Source of the DNA: Parvibaculum sp.
Lineage (GTDB): Bacteria > Pseudomonadota > Alphaproteobacteria > Parvibaculales > Parvibaculaceae
Direction of reading: 5' to 3'
Assembly (NCBI GenBank): GCA_014359855.1
Contig: JACIYQ010000168.1
Span: 1 to 5,123 of the forward strand
Length of the DNA: 5,123 nucleotides
Every line of letters begins with the position of its first letter. Positions within the stretch are counted from its first letter, which is position 1. The notes beneath the pieces were generated by a model. It was not told the origin of the DNA. It ran no database searches and was given only the letters and a program-made list of their open reading frames with translations. Position numbers and translations under genes: made by a program. This document shows, piece by piece, positions 1 to 4,263 of this stretch.

Positions 1-723
1 GGGCGCGGCGCCTTCCTCGATGCACGCCCGGCACTCGGAGACCGCTTCGCCGAGGCCTTCCCCACCGTCTACGAGAATTGCCGCTCGCTCGGCATCGACC
101 CGGCGCGAGAGCCGATCCCCGTTGCACCGGCCGCGCATTACCACATGGGCGGCATCCATGTGGACGCGCGGGGCCGCAGCACCGTCGAGGGGCTGTGGGC
201 CTGCGGCGAGGTCGCCTCCACTGGCATGCATGGCGCGAACAGGCTCGCCAGCAACTCGCTCCTCGAAGCCATCGTCTATGGCGCGCGCATCGCCGCCGAT
301 ATCGACGGTTCGGTGCCGGGCGCACGCGCCGGACGCGACATCGCACCGCCGCTGATCGGCTCTGCCTCCACGCCCGGCACGCCTTTCGCAAGCCAGCTCC
401 GGCAGATCATGACGGCCCATGCCGGTGTCGAGCGCGATGGCGCGGGGCTCGCCTTCGCGCTCACCGAGATCGCACGCCTCGAACGCGCGGCAGGCCCGGC
501 GAGCCTCTTCGGCAATATCGCGACGACGGCAAAGCTCATTGCCGCGTCCGCCTATGCGCGCGAGGAAAGCCGAGGCGGTCACTATCGCAGCGATTTCACC
601 GAGCCACGCGCGCCCTGGCGGCACCGCAGCTTCATCACGCTGAAGGAAGCGACGCGCATCGCCGATGCCGCCATCGAAACCCTCCCCGCTTCGCAAGCGG
701 CCGACGCACAGGTAAGCGCATGA
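1..723 (+). CDS. nadB: L-aspartate oxidase, C-terminal part (5' end outside window)
   Basis: This is the last 240 codons of a flavoprotein that oxidises L-aspartate to iminoaspartate, the first step of de novo NAD synthesis; NadA then makes quinolinate in the cytoplasm. The frame is open from base 1. Numbering visible residues, HYHMGGI lies at 46-52, the PxHYxMGGI-type substrate/FAD-side motif of the succinate dehydrogenase/fumarate reductase flavoprotein family. GLWACGEVASTGMHGANRL follows at 64-82, then ASNSLLE at 83-89, the FAD-binding C-terminal part of the flavin domain. The rest is the helical C-terminal domain, ending with ESRGGHYRSDF at 189-199, typical of the NadB/SdhA family. Asp oxidases are usually about 510-540 residues, so slightly more than half is missing to the left. 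The TGA stop overlaps the nadC ATG, which implies translational coupling. NadB is separated from other family members by the immediately following nadC; the motifs alone could fit related flavoproteins. Confidence 0.95.
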   Translation, partial: GRGAFLDARPALGDRFAEAFPTVYENCRSLGIDPAREPIPVAPAAHYHMGGIHVDARGRSTVEGLWACGEVASTGMHGANRLASNSLLEAIVYGARIAADIDGSVPGARAGRDIAPPLIGSASTPGTPFASQLRQIMTAHAGVERDGAGLAFALTEIARLERAAGPASLFGNIATTAKLIAASAYAREESRGGHYRSDFTEPRAPWRHRSFITLKEATRIADAAIETLPASQAADAQVSA

Positions 724-1583
724 CGCTGACGCCCCTTCCCTCGCTCATGATCGAGCCCGCGGTTCTGGCCGCGCTCGCCGAAGATCTCGGCCGCGCGGGC
801 GACATCACTACCCAGGCGACCGTACCGGCGGAGGCGAAGGCGTGCGTGCTTCTCAATGCGCGCCAGTCCGGCCGCGTTGCCGGCCTCGATTGCGCGCGCA
901 TGGCCTTCCGGCTTGTCGATCCGTCGCTGAGAGTGGCCGTGGTGAAAGGCGACGGTTCGGACGTGGAGCCCGGCGACACCATCGCCGCCATCGAGGGGCC
1001 CGCGCGCGGCATCCTTACCGGCGAGCGCGTGGCGCTCAACTTTCTCGGGCACATGTCCGGCATCGCGACGGCGACGCGCGAAATCGCGCGCGTGATCGAA
1101 GGCACGAAGGCGCATGTCTGCTGCACGCGCAAGACGACGCCGGGGCTTCGCGTCTTCGAGAAGTATGCGGTGCGCGCGGGCGGCGGCATGAACCACCGCT
1201 TCGGCCTCGACGACGCCGTTCTCATCAAGGACAACCACATCGCCGTCTCCGGCGGCATCTCGGCGGCGATTTCGCGCGCCAAAGCCGCAAGCGGCCATAT
1301 GGTGAAGATCGAGGTGGAGGTCGACACGCTCGACCAGCTCGACGAGGCGCTAGAGGCCGGTGTCGACGCCGTGCTGCTCGACAACATGACGCCGGAGATG
1401 CTCGCCGAGGCCGTGCGCCGGATCGGCGGGCGCGCCATCGCCGAAGCGTCAGGCCGCATCACCGCCGAAACGGCGCCCGCCATCGCGGCCAGCGGCGTCG
1501 ACCTCATCTCCTGCGGCTGGATCACCCATTCCGCGCCCTGCCTCGATATCGGTCTCGACTTCGATAGTCTCACCGCCTCCTGA
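720..1583 (+). CDS. nadC: Nicotinate-nucleotide pyrophosphorylase (quinolinate phosphoribosyltransferase, carboxylating)
   Basis: The 287-residue product converts quinolinate and PRPP to nicotinate mononucleotide, CO2 and PPi, the committed third step of de novo NAD synthesis. Length is normal for the family. Visible motifs are EDLGRAGDIT (21-30, N-terminal domain), ERVALNFLGHMSGIAT (102-117), TRKTTPGLR (136-144, basic residues that bind quinolinate and phosphate), AGGGMNHRFGL (153-163), LIKDNHI (168-174), IEVEV (197-201), LLDN (219-222) and ITHSAP (268-273) in the PRPP-binding alpha/beta barrel. No key residue appears to be missing. The ATG at 720 overlaps the nadB TGA as ATGA and is preceded by AGG at 710-712 with a 7-base spacer, which supports this start. 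Reading the same frame further upstream only gives a shadow of nadB. The gene is co-transcribed with nadB. Its stop lies 26 bp from the stop of the convergent RES toxin gene. Confidence 0.97.
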   Translation: MTLTPLPSLMIEPAVLAALAEDLGRAGDITTQATVPAEAKACVLLNARQSGRVAGLDCARMAFRLVDPSLRVAVVKGDGSDVEPGDTIAAIEGPARGILTGERVALNFLGHMSGIATATREIARVIEGTKAHVCCTRKTTPGLRVFEKYAVRAGGGMNHRFGLDDAVLIKDNHIAVSGGISAAISRAKAASGHMVKIEVEVDTLDQLDEALEAGVDAVLLDNMTPEMLAEAVRRIGGRAIAEASGRITAETAPAIAASGVDLISCGWITHSAPCLDIGLDFDSLTAS

Positions 1584-1621
1584 GACCGGTCCGATCGAAG
1601 CCGCGACGTTCAGGAAGAGGC
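1575..1621. terminator. Possible imperfect hairpin between convergent nadC and RES toxin genes
   Basis: GCCTCCTGA at 1575-1583 pairs with TCAGGAAGAGGC at 1610-1621, with three unpaired bases in the second arm. The two TGA stop codons sit inside the arms. The loop contains the 8-bp palindrome GACCGGTC (1584-1591). No T-run follows on either strand, so this is at best a weak or Rho-assisted bidirectional end. The TGA/TCA part of the symmetry follows automatically from two convergent TGA stops. Confidence 0.2.
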
Positions 1622-2095
1622 AAAGAGCCGGCTGTCCCACCAGACTGGTTGATGCAATCCGCAACTGATCTGCGAAAATTCGGCGTGCATCGGGTTTATC
1701 AGGATGTTTTGCTCCATGCGCGCGACGACGCTGGGGACAAACAGAAGGACAGAGCGGCTCTCGAGAGCCCATTTCTCCCCGAAAGTCTTGCTCACAGCAC
1801 AGTCCGGTTCATGCCAACCGGGTAAACTGTCCTTGGTGACAACCTCGTAAGACAGACCATTGGGTAGCACGATCTCGACGAAATGCTGATTAGGGGGAAT
1901 GCGGCCGTTGCCGTGCACCAGTTTTTCCAGCATCGCAGTTGAATAGTGCCCGGTGGCGTATATGAGCGGGATCTCGACCGTGTTCCAACGCCCTGGAAAC
2001 AATCTCGAACCTTCGGCATCGAATATCGGATACTCGCCATCCGGGTCGCCGATCCGGAACGCAAGGCGCGGCTGCTGCAATTTCTGGCCCGTCAA
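1610..2095 (-). CDS. RES-domain toxin (NAD+-degrading type II toxin of a RES-Xre pair)
   Basis: The 161-residue protein belongs to the RES family. Characterised members (MbcT, Pseudomonas and Photorhabdus Res) deplete cellular NAD+ by phosphorolysis or hydrolysis and arrest growth until bound by the partner antitoxin. Visible landmarks are FRI at 13-15, GRWN at 35-38, Y46 in LIYAT, TAMLEKLVH at 53-61, LPGW at 91-94, ESRSVLLFVPS at 112-122, the N..NP.H pattern at 130-137 (N130, N134, P135, H137), and WDSRLF at 153-158. R36, Y46, E57 and S122 are the likely Arg/Tyr/Glu/Ser active-site set by position, so the toxin looks intact. The start is TTG at 2095-2093, overlapping the antitoxin TGA as TTGA. 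Only weak Shine-Dalgarno-like sequence precedes it, and the next methionine (M55) would cut off the first half of the domain, so the TTG is preferred. Expression probably depends on coupling to antitoxin translation. The exact substrate and reaction here are inferred from the family. Confidence 0.9.
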   Translation of the reverse strand: MTGQKLQQPRLAFRIGDPDGEYPIFDAEGSRLFPGRWNTVEIPLIYATGHYSTAMLEKLVHGNGRIPPNQHFVEIVLPNGLSYEVVTKDSLPGWHEPDCAVSKTFGEKWALESRSVLLFVPSVVARMEQNILINPMHAEFSQISCGLHQPVWWDSRLFASS

Positions 2096-2529
2096 AGCGC
2101 CGATCCGTGCTGCAACCGTCCCAGAATACCTTCAACGAGCCGGGCCCCTTCTTCCGTCTTTGCTGCCATTTCCGCGGGGACACGTCCGTCGAGCAGCATG
2201 TGTGGTTCGTTCAGGAATCTTCGCGCGTCGTCCTCACTGCGCCAGACTCTTACAGCATCGCTCCAGATGCGGGCCAGCCGAGCAACTTTCTCGCTCTCAC
2301 CGACGGAAAGTCTCTTGTCCTTGGATGTCTTGCGCCTGCTGAGAGTCGCTTTCTGGACAATGAAGTAGGAGAAGCTCTGGTTCTCCGGAGAAATGCAAAA
2401 CGTAATACGCTGCAAACTCTTCAGAGGCAGGCCCTTTTCAACCCGCTGGACGAATTCCATGGGAGCCAAAGGCTTTCCCTTCGGAGCAAGTCCGAGAATT
2501 TCCGACACACTTTCGGTGGGATTGGCCAC
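2092..2529 (-). CDS. Xre/MbcA/ParS-family antitoxin (HTH plus toxin-binding domain) of the RES toxin
   Basis: This 145-residue protein is the first gene of the TA operon. Residues about 20-90 form the Xre-like helix-turn-helix region of these antitoxins: GLPLKSLQRI at 33-42, a central block around 52-75 with SRRK at 64-67, and RLSVGESEKVARLARIW at 73-89. Residues about 95-142 match the MbcA/ParS/Xre toxin-binding domain (formerly DUF2384), with ARRFLNEPHMLLDGRVP at 102-118 and KTEEGARLVEGILGRLQHG at 124-142; the C-terminal part normally plugs the RES active site. The start is GTG at 2529-2527. An in-frame TGA at 2547-2545 blocks extension, and GGAG at 2540-2537 sits 7 bases upstream. Two nearby ATGs (2534 and 2531) are in another frame. 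The protein probably neutralises the RES toxin and represses its own promoter through the inverted repeat just upstream. Its GC content is lower than that of the flanking genes. Confidence 0.9.
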   Translation of the reverse strand: MANPTESVSEILGLAPKGKPLAPMEFVQRVEKGLPLKSLQRITFCISPENQSFSYFIVQKATLSRRKTSKDKRLSVGESEKVARLARIWSDAVRVWRSEDDARRFLNEPHMLLDGRVPAEMAAKTEEGARLVEGILGRLQHGSAL

Positions 2530-2534
2530 ATCAT

Positions 2535-2540
2535 CTCTCC
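2535..2540 (-). promoter_or_regulatory. Shine-Dalgarno of the antitoxin, deciding a GTG start
   Basis: GGAGAG on the - strand, 5-7 bases before GTG 2529. Two ATGs lie between this site and the GTG but are out of frame with the antitoxin domain, so the ribosome site together with the domain match fixes the unusual GTG start. Confidence 0.6.
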
Positions 2541-2578
2541 TGTTTCACTTGATACCAAATATATACTCAAGTGAGACA
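2541..2578. promoter_or_regulatory. Inverted-repeat operator, probable antitoxin binding site
   Basis: Two 12-bp arms, 2541-2552 (TGTTTCACTTGA) and 2567-2578 (TCAAGTGAGACA), are complementary at 11 of 12 positions; the exception is 2544/2575. They flank a 14-bp AT-rich centre. Arm centres are 26 bp apart, about 2.5 helical turns. The repeat lies directly before the antitoxin start and covers the predicted -10 region, the usual place for TA autorepression. Binding by this antitoxin is inferred. The site lies between divergent genes, so it could also affect the SDR gene. Confidence 0.65.
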
Positions 2579-2585
2579 AACGCAA
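2558..2585 (-). promoter_or_regulatory. Candidate sigma70-like promoter of the antitoxin-toxin operon
   Basis: On the - strand, TTGCGT (2585-2580) and TATATT (2563-2558) are separated by 16 bases. The -10 box matches TATAAT at 5 of 6 positions, while the -35 box keeps mainly the TTG. The right arm of the inverted repeat lies in the spacer and the left arm just downstream of the -10, so a bound repressor would block polymerase. The prediction is by eye only; other registers in this AT-rich patch are possible. Confidence 0.4.
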
Positions 2586-2620
2586 TCCCCTTCGCTCTTC
2601 CCGCTTTCCCCTCCCGAGAA

Positions 2621-2636
2621 CTGGACTACGGTCCAG
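2621..2636. promoter_or_regulatory. Perfect 6+4+6 dyad (operator or UNCG-type hairpin) in the SDR leader
   Basis: CTGGAC-TACG-GTCCAG is a perfect dyad ending 26 bases before the SDR start and 14 bases before its Shine-Dalgarno. As RNA it would form a 6-bp stem closed by C-UACG-G, an especially stable UNCG tetraloop. As DNA it resembles the compact palindromes bound by dimeric repressors such as the TetR family. I cannot assign a regulator. No T-run follows, so it is not an intrinsic terminator for the + strand. Confidence 0.4.
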
Positions 2637-2650
2637 AAAATCAAAACCAC

Positions 2651-2657
2651 AGGGAGG
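2651..2657 (+). promoter_or_regulatory. Shine-Dalgarno of the SDR gene
   Basis: AGGGAGG, five bases before ATG 2663. It is a strong ribosome site and selects 2663 as the start, not an upstream in-frame ATG at 2393 that would run through DNA antisense to the antitoxin gene. Confidence 0.7.
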
Positions 2658-2662
2658 CGGCC

Positions 2663-3025
2663 ATGGGACAGGCAAACGGGCGGAAATCCATCTTCATCAC
2701 AGGCGCGGCCTCGGGCATGGGGCTCGAGACGGCGCGGCTCTTCCATTCCAGGGGCTGGTTCGTCGGCGGCTACGACGTCAACGGCGCCGGGCTCACCGAG
2801 CTCGAGAAGGAGCTTGGCGGCGAAAACTGCATCGTCGCGAAGCTCGACGTCACCGACAAGGACGCCTATGGCTCGGACAAGCTGCACTGGTATGTGCCGC
2901 CGGAGCTCGTGGAGCTCGACAAGGCCACGGGCAATGCGGCGGAAATGGTGCGCGACCAGATCGCGACCACGGGGCCCATCGCGCCCATGCTCAAGATGAT
3001 GGAAGAACAGGCGAAGAAAGCCTGA
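2663..3025 (+). CDS. Short-chain dehydrogenase/reductase remnant lacking the catalytic core
   Basis: The 120-residue product begins as a classical SDR: SIFITGAASGMGLETARLF at 9-27 contains the TGxxxGxG dinucleotide motif (13-20), D38 at the end of strand 2 suggests NAD(H) preference, and LDVTD at 61-65 is the adenine-side motif. It then jumps within a few residues to what reads as an SDR C-terminus, KLHWYVPPELVELDKATG at 73-90 and a charged helical tail. The NNAG motif, the catalytic Ser and the YxxxK motif are all absent, and the protein is less than half the usual 250-270 residues. The frame is intact, so an in-frame internal deletion of roughly 140 residues near residues 66-72 is the simplest reading. 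The product cannot be an active SDR; it may be a pseudogene in decay or a small residual NAD-binding protein. Start and ribosome site are good, and GC is high as in core genes. An assembly deletion is an alternative. Confidence 0.75.
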   Translation: MGQANGRKSIFITGAASGMGLETARLFHSRGWFVGGYDVNGAGLTELEKELGGENCIVAKLDVTDKDAYGSDKLHWYVPPELVELDKATGNAAEMVRDQIATTGPIAPMLKMMEEQAKKA

Positions 3026-3060
3026 GGCGCTTCAAATGGCGACGCCGGAGCGAAGGCTGC

Positions 3061-3798
3061 TTACGAGCGGCCCTCGCTGCGCGCCGGCTTGTAGAAGATG
3101 TGGCGGCCGATCTTCGCCACCTGCACCATGCTGGACGCCCAATAGGGCTGAACATAGTCGGCATGGTAGAACATGGCCGGGGCGACCGTCGTGTCGTCGA
3201 GACGGCCCATGGTCACATATTCCGCCGTGCGCAACGCCTTCGCCCAGGCCCGGCGTTCGCCCGGCTTCTTGCTCAGGCGATTGTCGCAGGTGAAGGAGAA
3301 CTGGCAGCCGGACTTGCGGCTCGCACCCTGATAGACGACGCCGCAGATGCTGTCGGGATAGTGCTTCGAGCTCACGCGATTGAGGATGACGCGAGCGACC
3401 GCGAGCTGGCCTTCGGTCGCCTCGCCCCGCGCCTCGAAATAGATGCCGGCGGCAAGGCAGCGGCGCTCCTGCTCCATCACGCTGGCCTTCACGCGCACGA
3501 GCGGCGTGTCGACATCCATCGGCACGCCCGGCGCGGGCAGAAGAATGCTCGCGTTCTGCACGGCCGCTTCCATGGCAGGGCTGACGCCCGCAAAGGCGCC
3601 GGCGAGATCGCGGCCATGCGCGGGCGCAAAGCCGGCCATGCCTGCATATTGACGGACGGGAGCTGCTTCCGGCGCGGGCGTCATCATGGCGTCGATCACC
3701 GTCCCCGAGACGACGCCCAGGCACAGGAGAGCGGCTGCGGTTTGCGCAACCCCGGCGGCAAGATGGCCCAGGTCGAGCCATTGAAACAATTTACGCAT
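3061..3798 (-). CDS. SleB/CwlJ-type cell wall hydrolase, membrane-anchored
   Basis: The 245-residue protein has a short basic N-terminus (MRKLFQW) and a hydrophobic stretch at about 12-31 (signal anchor or signal peptide), then a low-complexity Ala/Pro linker to about 105. The Hydrolase_2 catalytic domain follows: CLAAGIYFEARGE at 114-126 with the likely catalytic E122, GQLAVARVILNRV at 130-142, YPDSICGVVYQG at 147-158, CQFSFTCD at 165-172, and YHADYVQPYWA...IGRHIFY at 211-236. Four cysteines (114, 152, 165, 171) suit an oxidising periplasm. In Bacillus, SleB is a spore-cortex lytic enzyme; in non-sporing alphaproteobacteria such proteins are taken to cut peptidoglycan during growth or division, so sporulation is not implied. 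ATG 3798 is preceded by only a weak AGAG-type site. The gene is convergent with the SDR remnant (35 bp apart). It has its own long upstream spacer, so it is probably transcribed separately from ppdK. Confidence 0.92.
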   Translation of the reverse strand: MRKLFQWLDLGHLAAGVAQTAAALLCLGVVSGTVIDAMMTPAPEAAPVRQYAGMAGFAPAHGRDLAGAFAGVSPAMEAAVQNASILLPAPGVPMDVDTPLVRVKASVMEQERRCLAAGIYFEARGEATEGQLAVARVILNRVSSKHYPDSICGVVYQGASRKSGCQFSFTCDNRLSKKPGERRAWAKALRTAEYVTMGRLDDTTVAPAMFYHADYVQPYWASSMVQVAKIGRHIFYKPARSEGRS

Positions 3799-3867
3799 CG
3801 TTCTCTAAACCCGTCTGCTTTGTTGTGCAGTTCCCGGGACACTCCCTTCTATCGAGGGTTTTTGTCC

Positions 3868-3886
3868 GGCCCTTTTGAGGCCCTTT
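3868..3886. repeat. Two tandem GGCCCTTT repeats with 11-bp period
   Basis: GGCCCTTT occurs at 3868-3875 and again at 3879-3886, 11 bp start to start, so both copies face the same side of the helix. They lie 70-90 bp upstream of the cell wall hydrolase start. On the hydrolase strand they read AAAGGGCC. They could be an activator or repressor site, but two copies of an 8-mer are weak evidence. Confidence 0.3.
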
Positions 3887-4062
3887 CGTGAACTGTCCTA
3901 CAGCACCGCACGTGCCAGAGCCCGATGCCGCATCGACACCCGGGCAATCTCTACTCGTTAATCAGCTGATGGGGGATAACATCGGGACTCCGGAGCAACA
4001 ACGTCATAATTGTCGCATTGTTTACCGGAGAGGTTATCTGCTTGAAAAACAACGGTTATTCG

Positions 4063-4080
4063 GGTGCGACAAATCGCACC
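4063..4080. promoter_or_regulatory. Perfect 7-bp stem, 4-base loop hairpin in the spacer
   Basis: GGTGCGA (4063-4069), CAAA, TCGCACC (4074-4080) is a perfect inverted repeat. On the - strand it lies about 170 bases after the ppdK stop and is followed, some 11 bases later, by TTGTTTTT. It could end ppdK transcription late, but the gap between stem and T-run is too long for a canonical intrinsic terminator. It could equally be an operator for the hydrolase gene or an element of a small RNA. Confidence 0.35.
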
Positions 4081-4242
4081 GCAGCACAAATTAACGCTGT
4101 GTGAGTGTGTTGAAACGCGACACCGGCGTCATTCCGCGTCGACTCGAGACGTTAATGCGAAAGACTCAATTTTGCCTCAATCGTTAACCTTCCGTACACA
4201 CATCAATCCCGAAATGGAAAAATCTGTCCACGGATGATCATG

Positions 4243-4263
4243 CGGAACGATCAAGCCGTTCCG
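4243..4263 (-). terminator. Possible hairpin across the ppdK stop codon
   Basis: CGGAACG (4243-4249) and CGTTCCG (4257-4263) form a perfect 7-bp stem around a 7-base loop that contains the ppdK stop codon. The next T-run on the - strand (ATTTTTCC) is about 20 bases downstream. It is therefore not a standard intrinsic terminator; it may protect the 3' end or be incidental. Confidence 0.25.

Larger units (their letters stand above)
3799..4250. other. 452-bp non-coding spacer between ppdK and the cell wall hydrolase gene
   Basis: I see no convincing gene here. Part of it is strikingly AT-rich: 26 of 60 bases are G/C in 3991-4050, against 42 of 60 in 1321-1380 within nadC. It must hold the hydrolase promoter and the 3' end of ppdK transcription, both on the - strand, but I find no clean -35/-10 pair. 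Contents: tandem GGCCCTTT at 3868-3875 and 3879-3886, the palindrome ATCAGCTGAT at 3961-3970, GACTC (GANTC, the CcrM methylation site of alphaproteobacteria) at 3986, 4141 and 4163, three + strand CGTTAA words (near 3956, 4150 and 4182) with one on the other strand near 4091, and the hairpins listed separately. The classic CtrA pattern TTAA-N7-TTAA was not found. Confidence 0.6.

Noticed and set aside
582..1573. Long - strand open frames opposite nadB/nadC
   Set aside because: They are shadows of high-GC coding DNA with Arg/Ala-rich low-information translations; nadB and nadC fully explain this stretch.
2393..2662. In-frame upstream extension of the SDR gene to ATG 2393
   Set aside because: It would run antisense through the antitoxin gene and its operator, the extra residues look nothing like an SDR, and ATG 2663 has a strong Shine-Dalgarno.
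2421..2675. ATGATG at 2534-2529 as start of a different - strand protein
   Set aside because: That frame overlaps the antitoxin out of frame and has no recognisable domain, while the GTG frame gives a clear MbcA/ParS/Xre antitoxin.
3100..3891. Long + strand open frame opposite the cell wall hydrolase gene
   Set aside because: It is antisense to a well-supported Hydrolase_2 domain gene and its translation has no recognisable motif.
3888..4094. Small + strand open frame of 68 codons starting GTG, with GAGG seven bases upstream
   Set aside because: Third codon positions are not GC-biased as in the core genes, the sequence matches nothing I recognise, and it lies in the AT-rich spacer and crosses the 4063-4080 hairpin. 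The GAGG belongs to the tandem GGCCCTTT repeat. I treat it as non-coding unless peptide evidence appears.
3955..4190. CtrA binding sites (TTAA-N7-TTAA) suggested by several TTAA words
   Set aside because: None of the TTAA words I checked (near 3958, 4091, 4152 and 4184) has a partner TTAA at the required 7-base gap.
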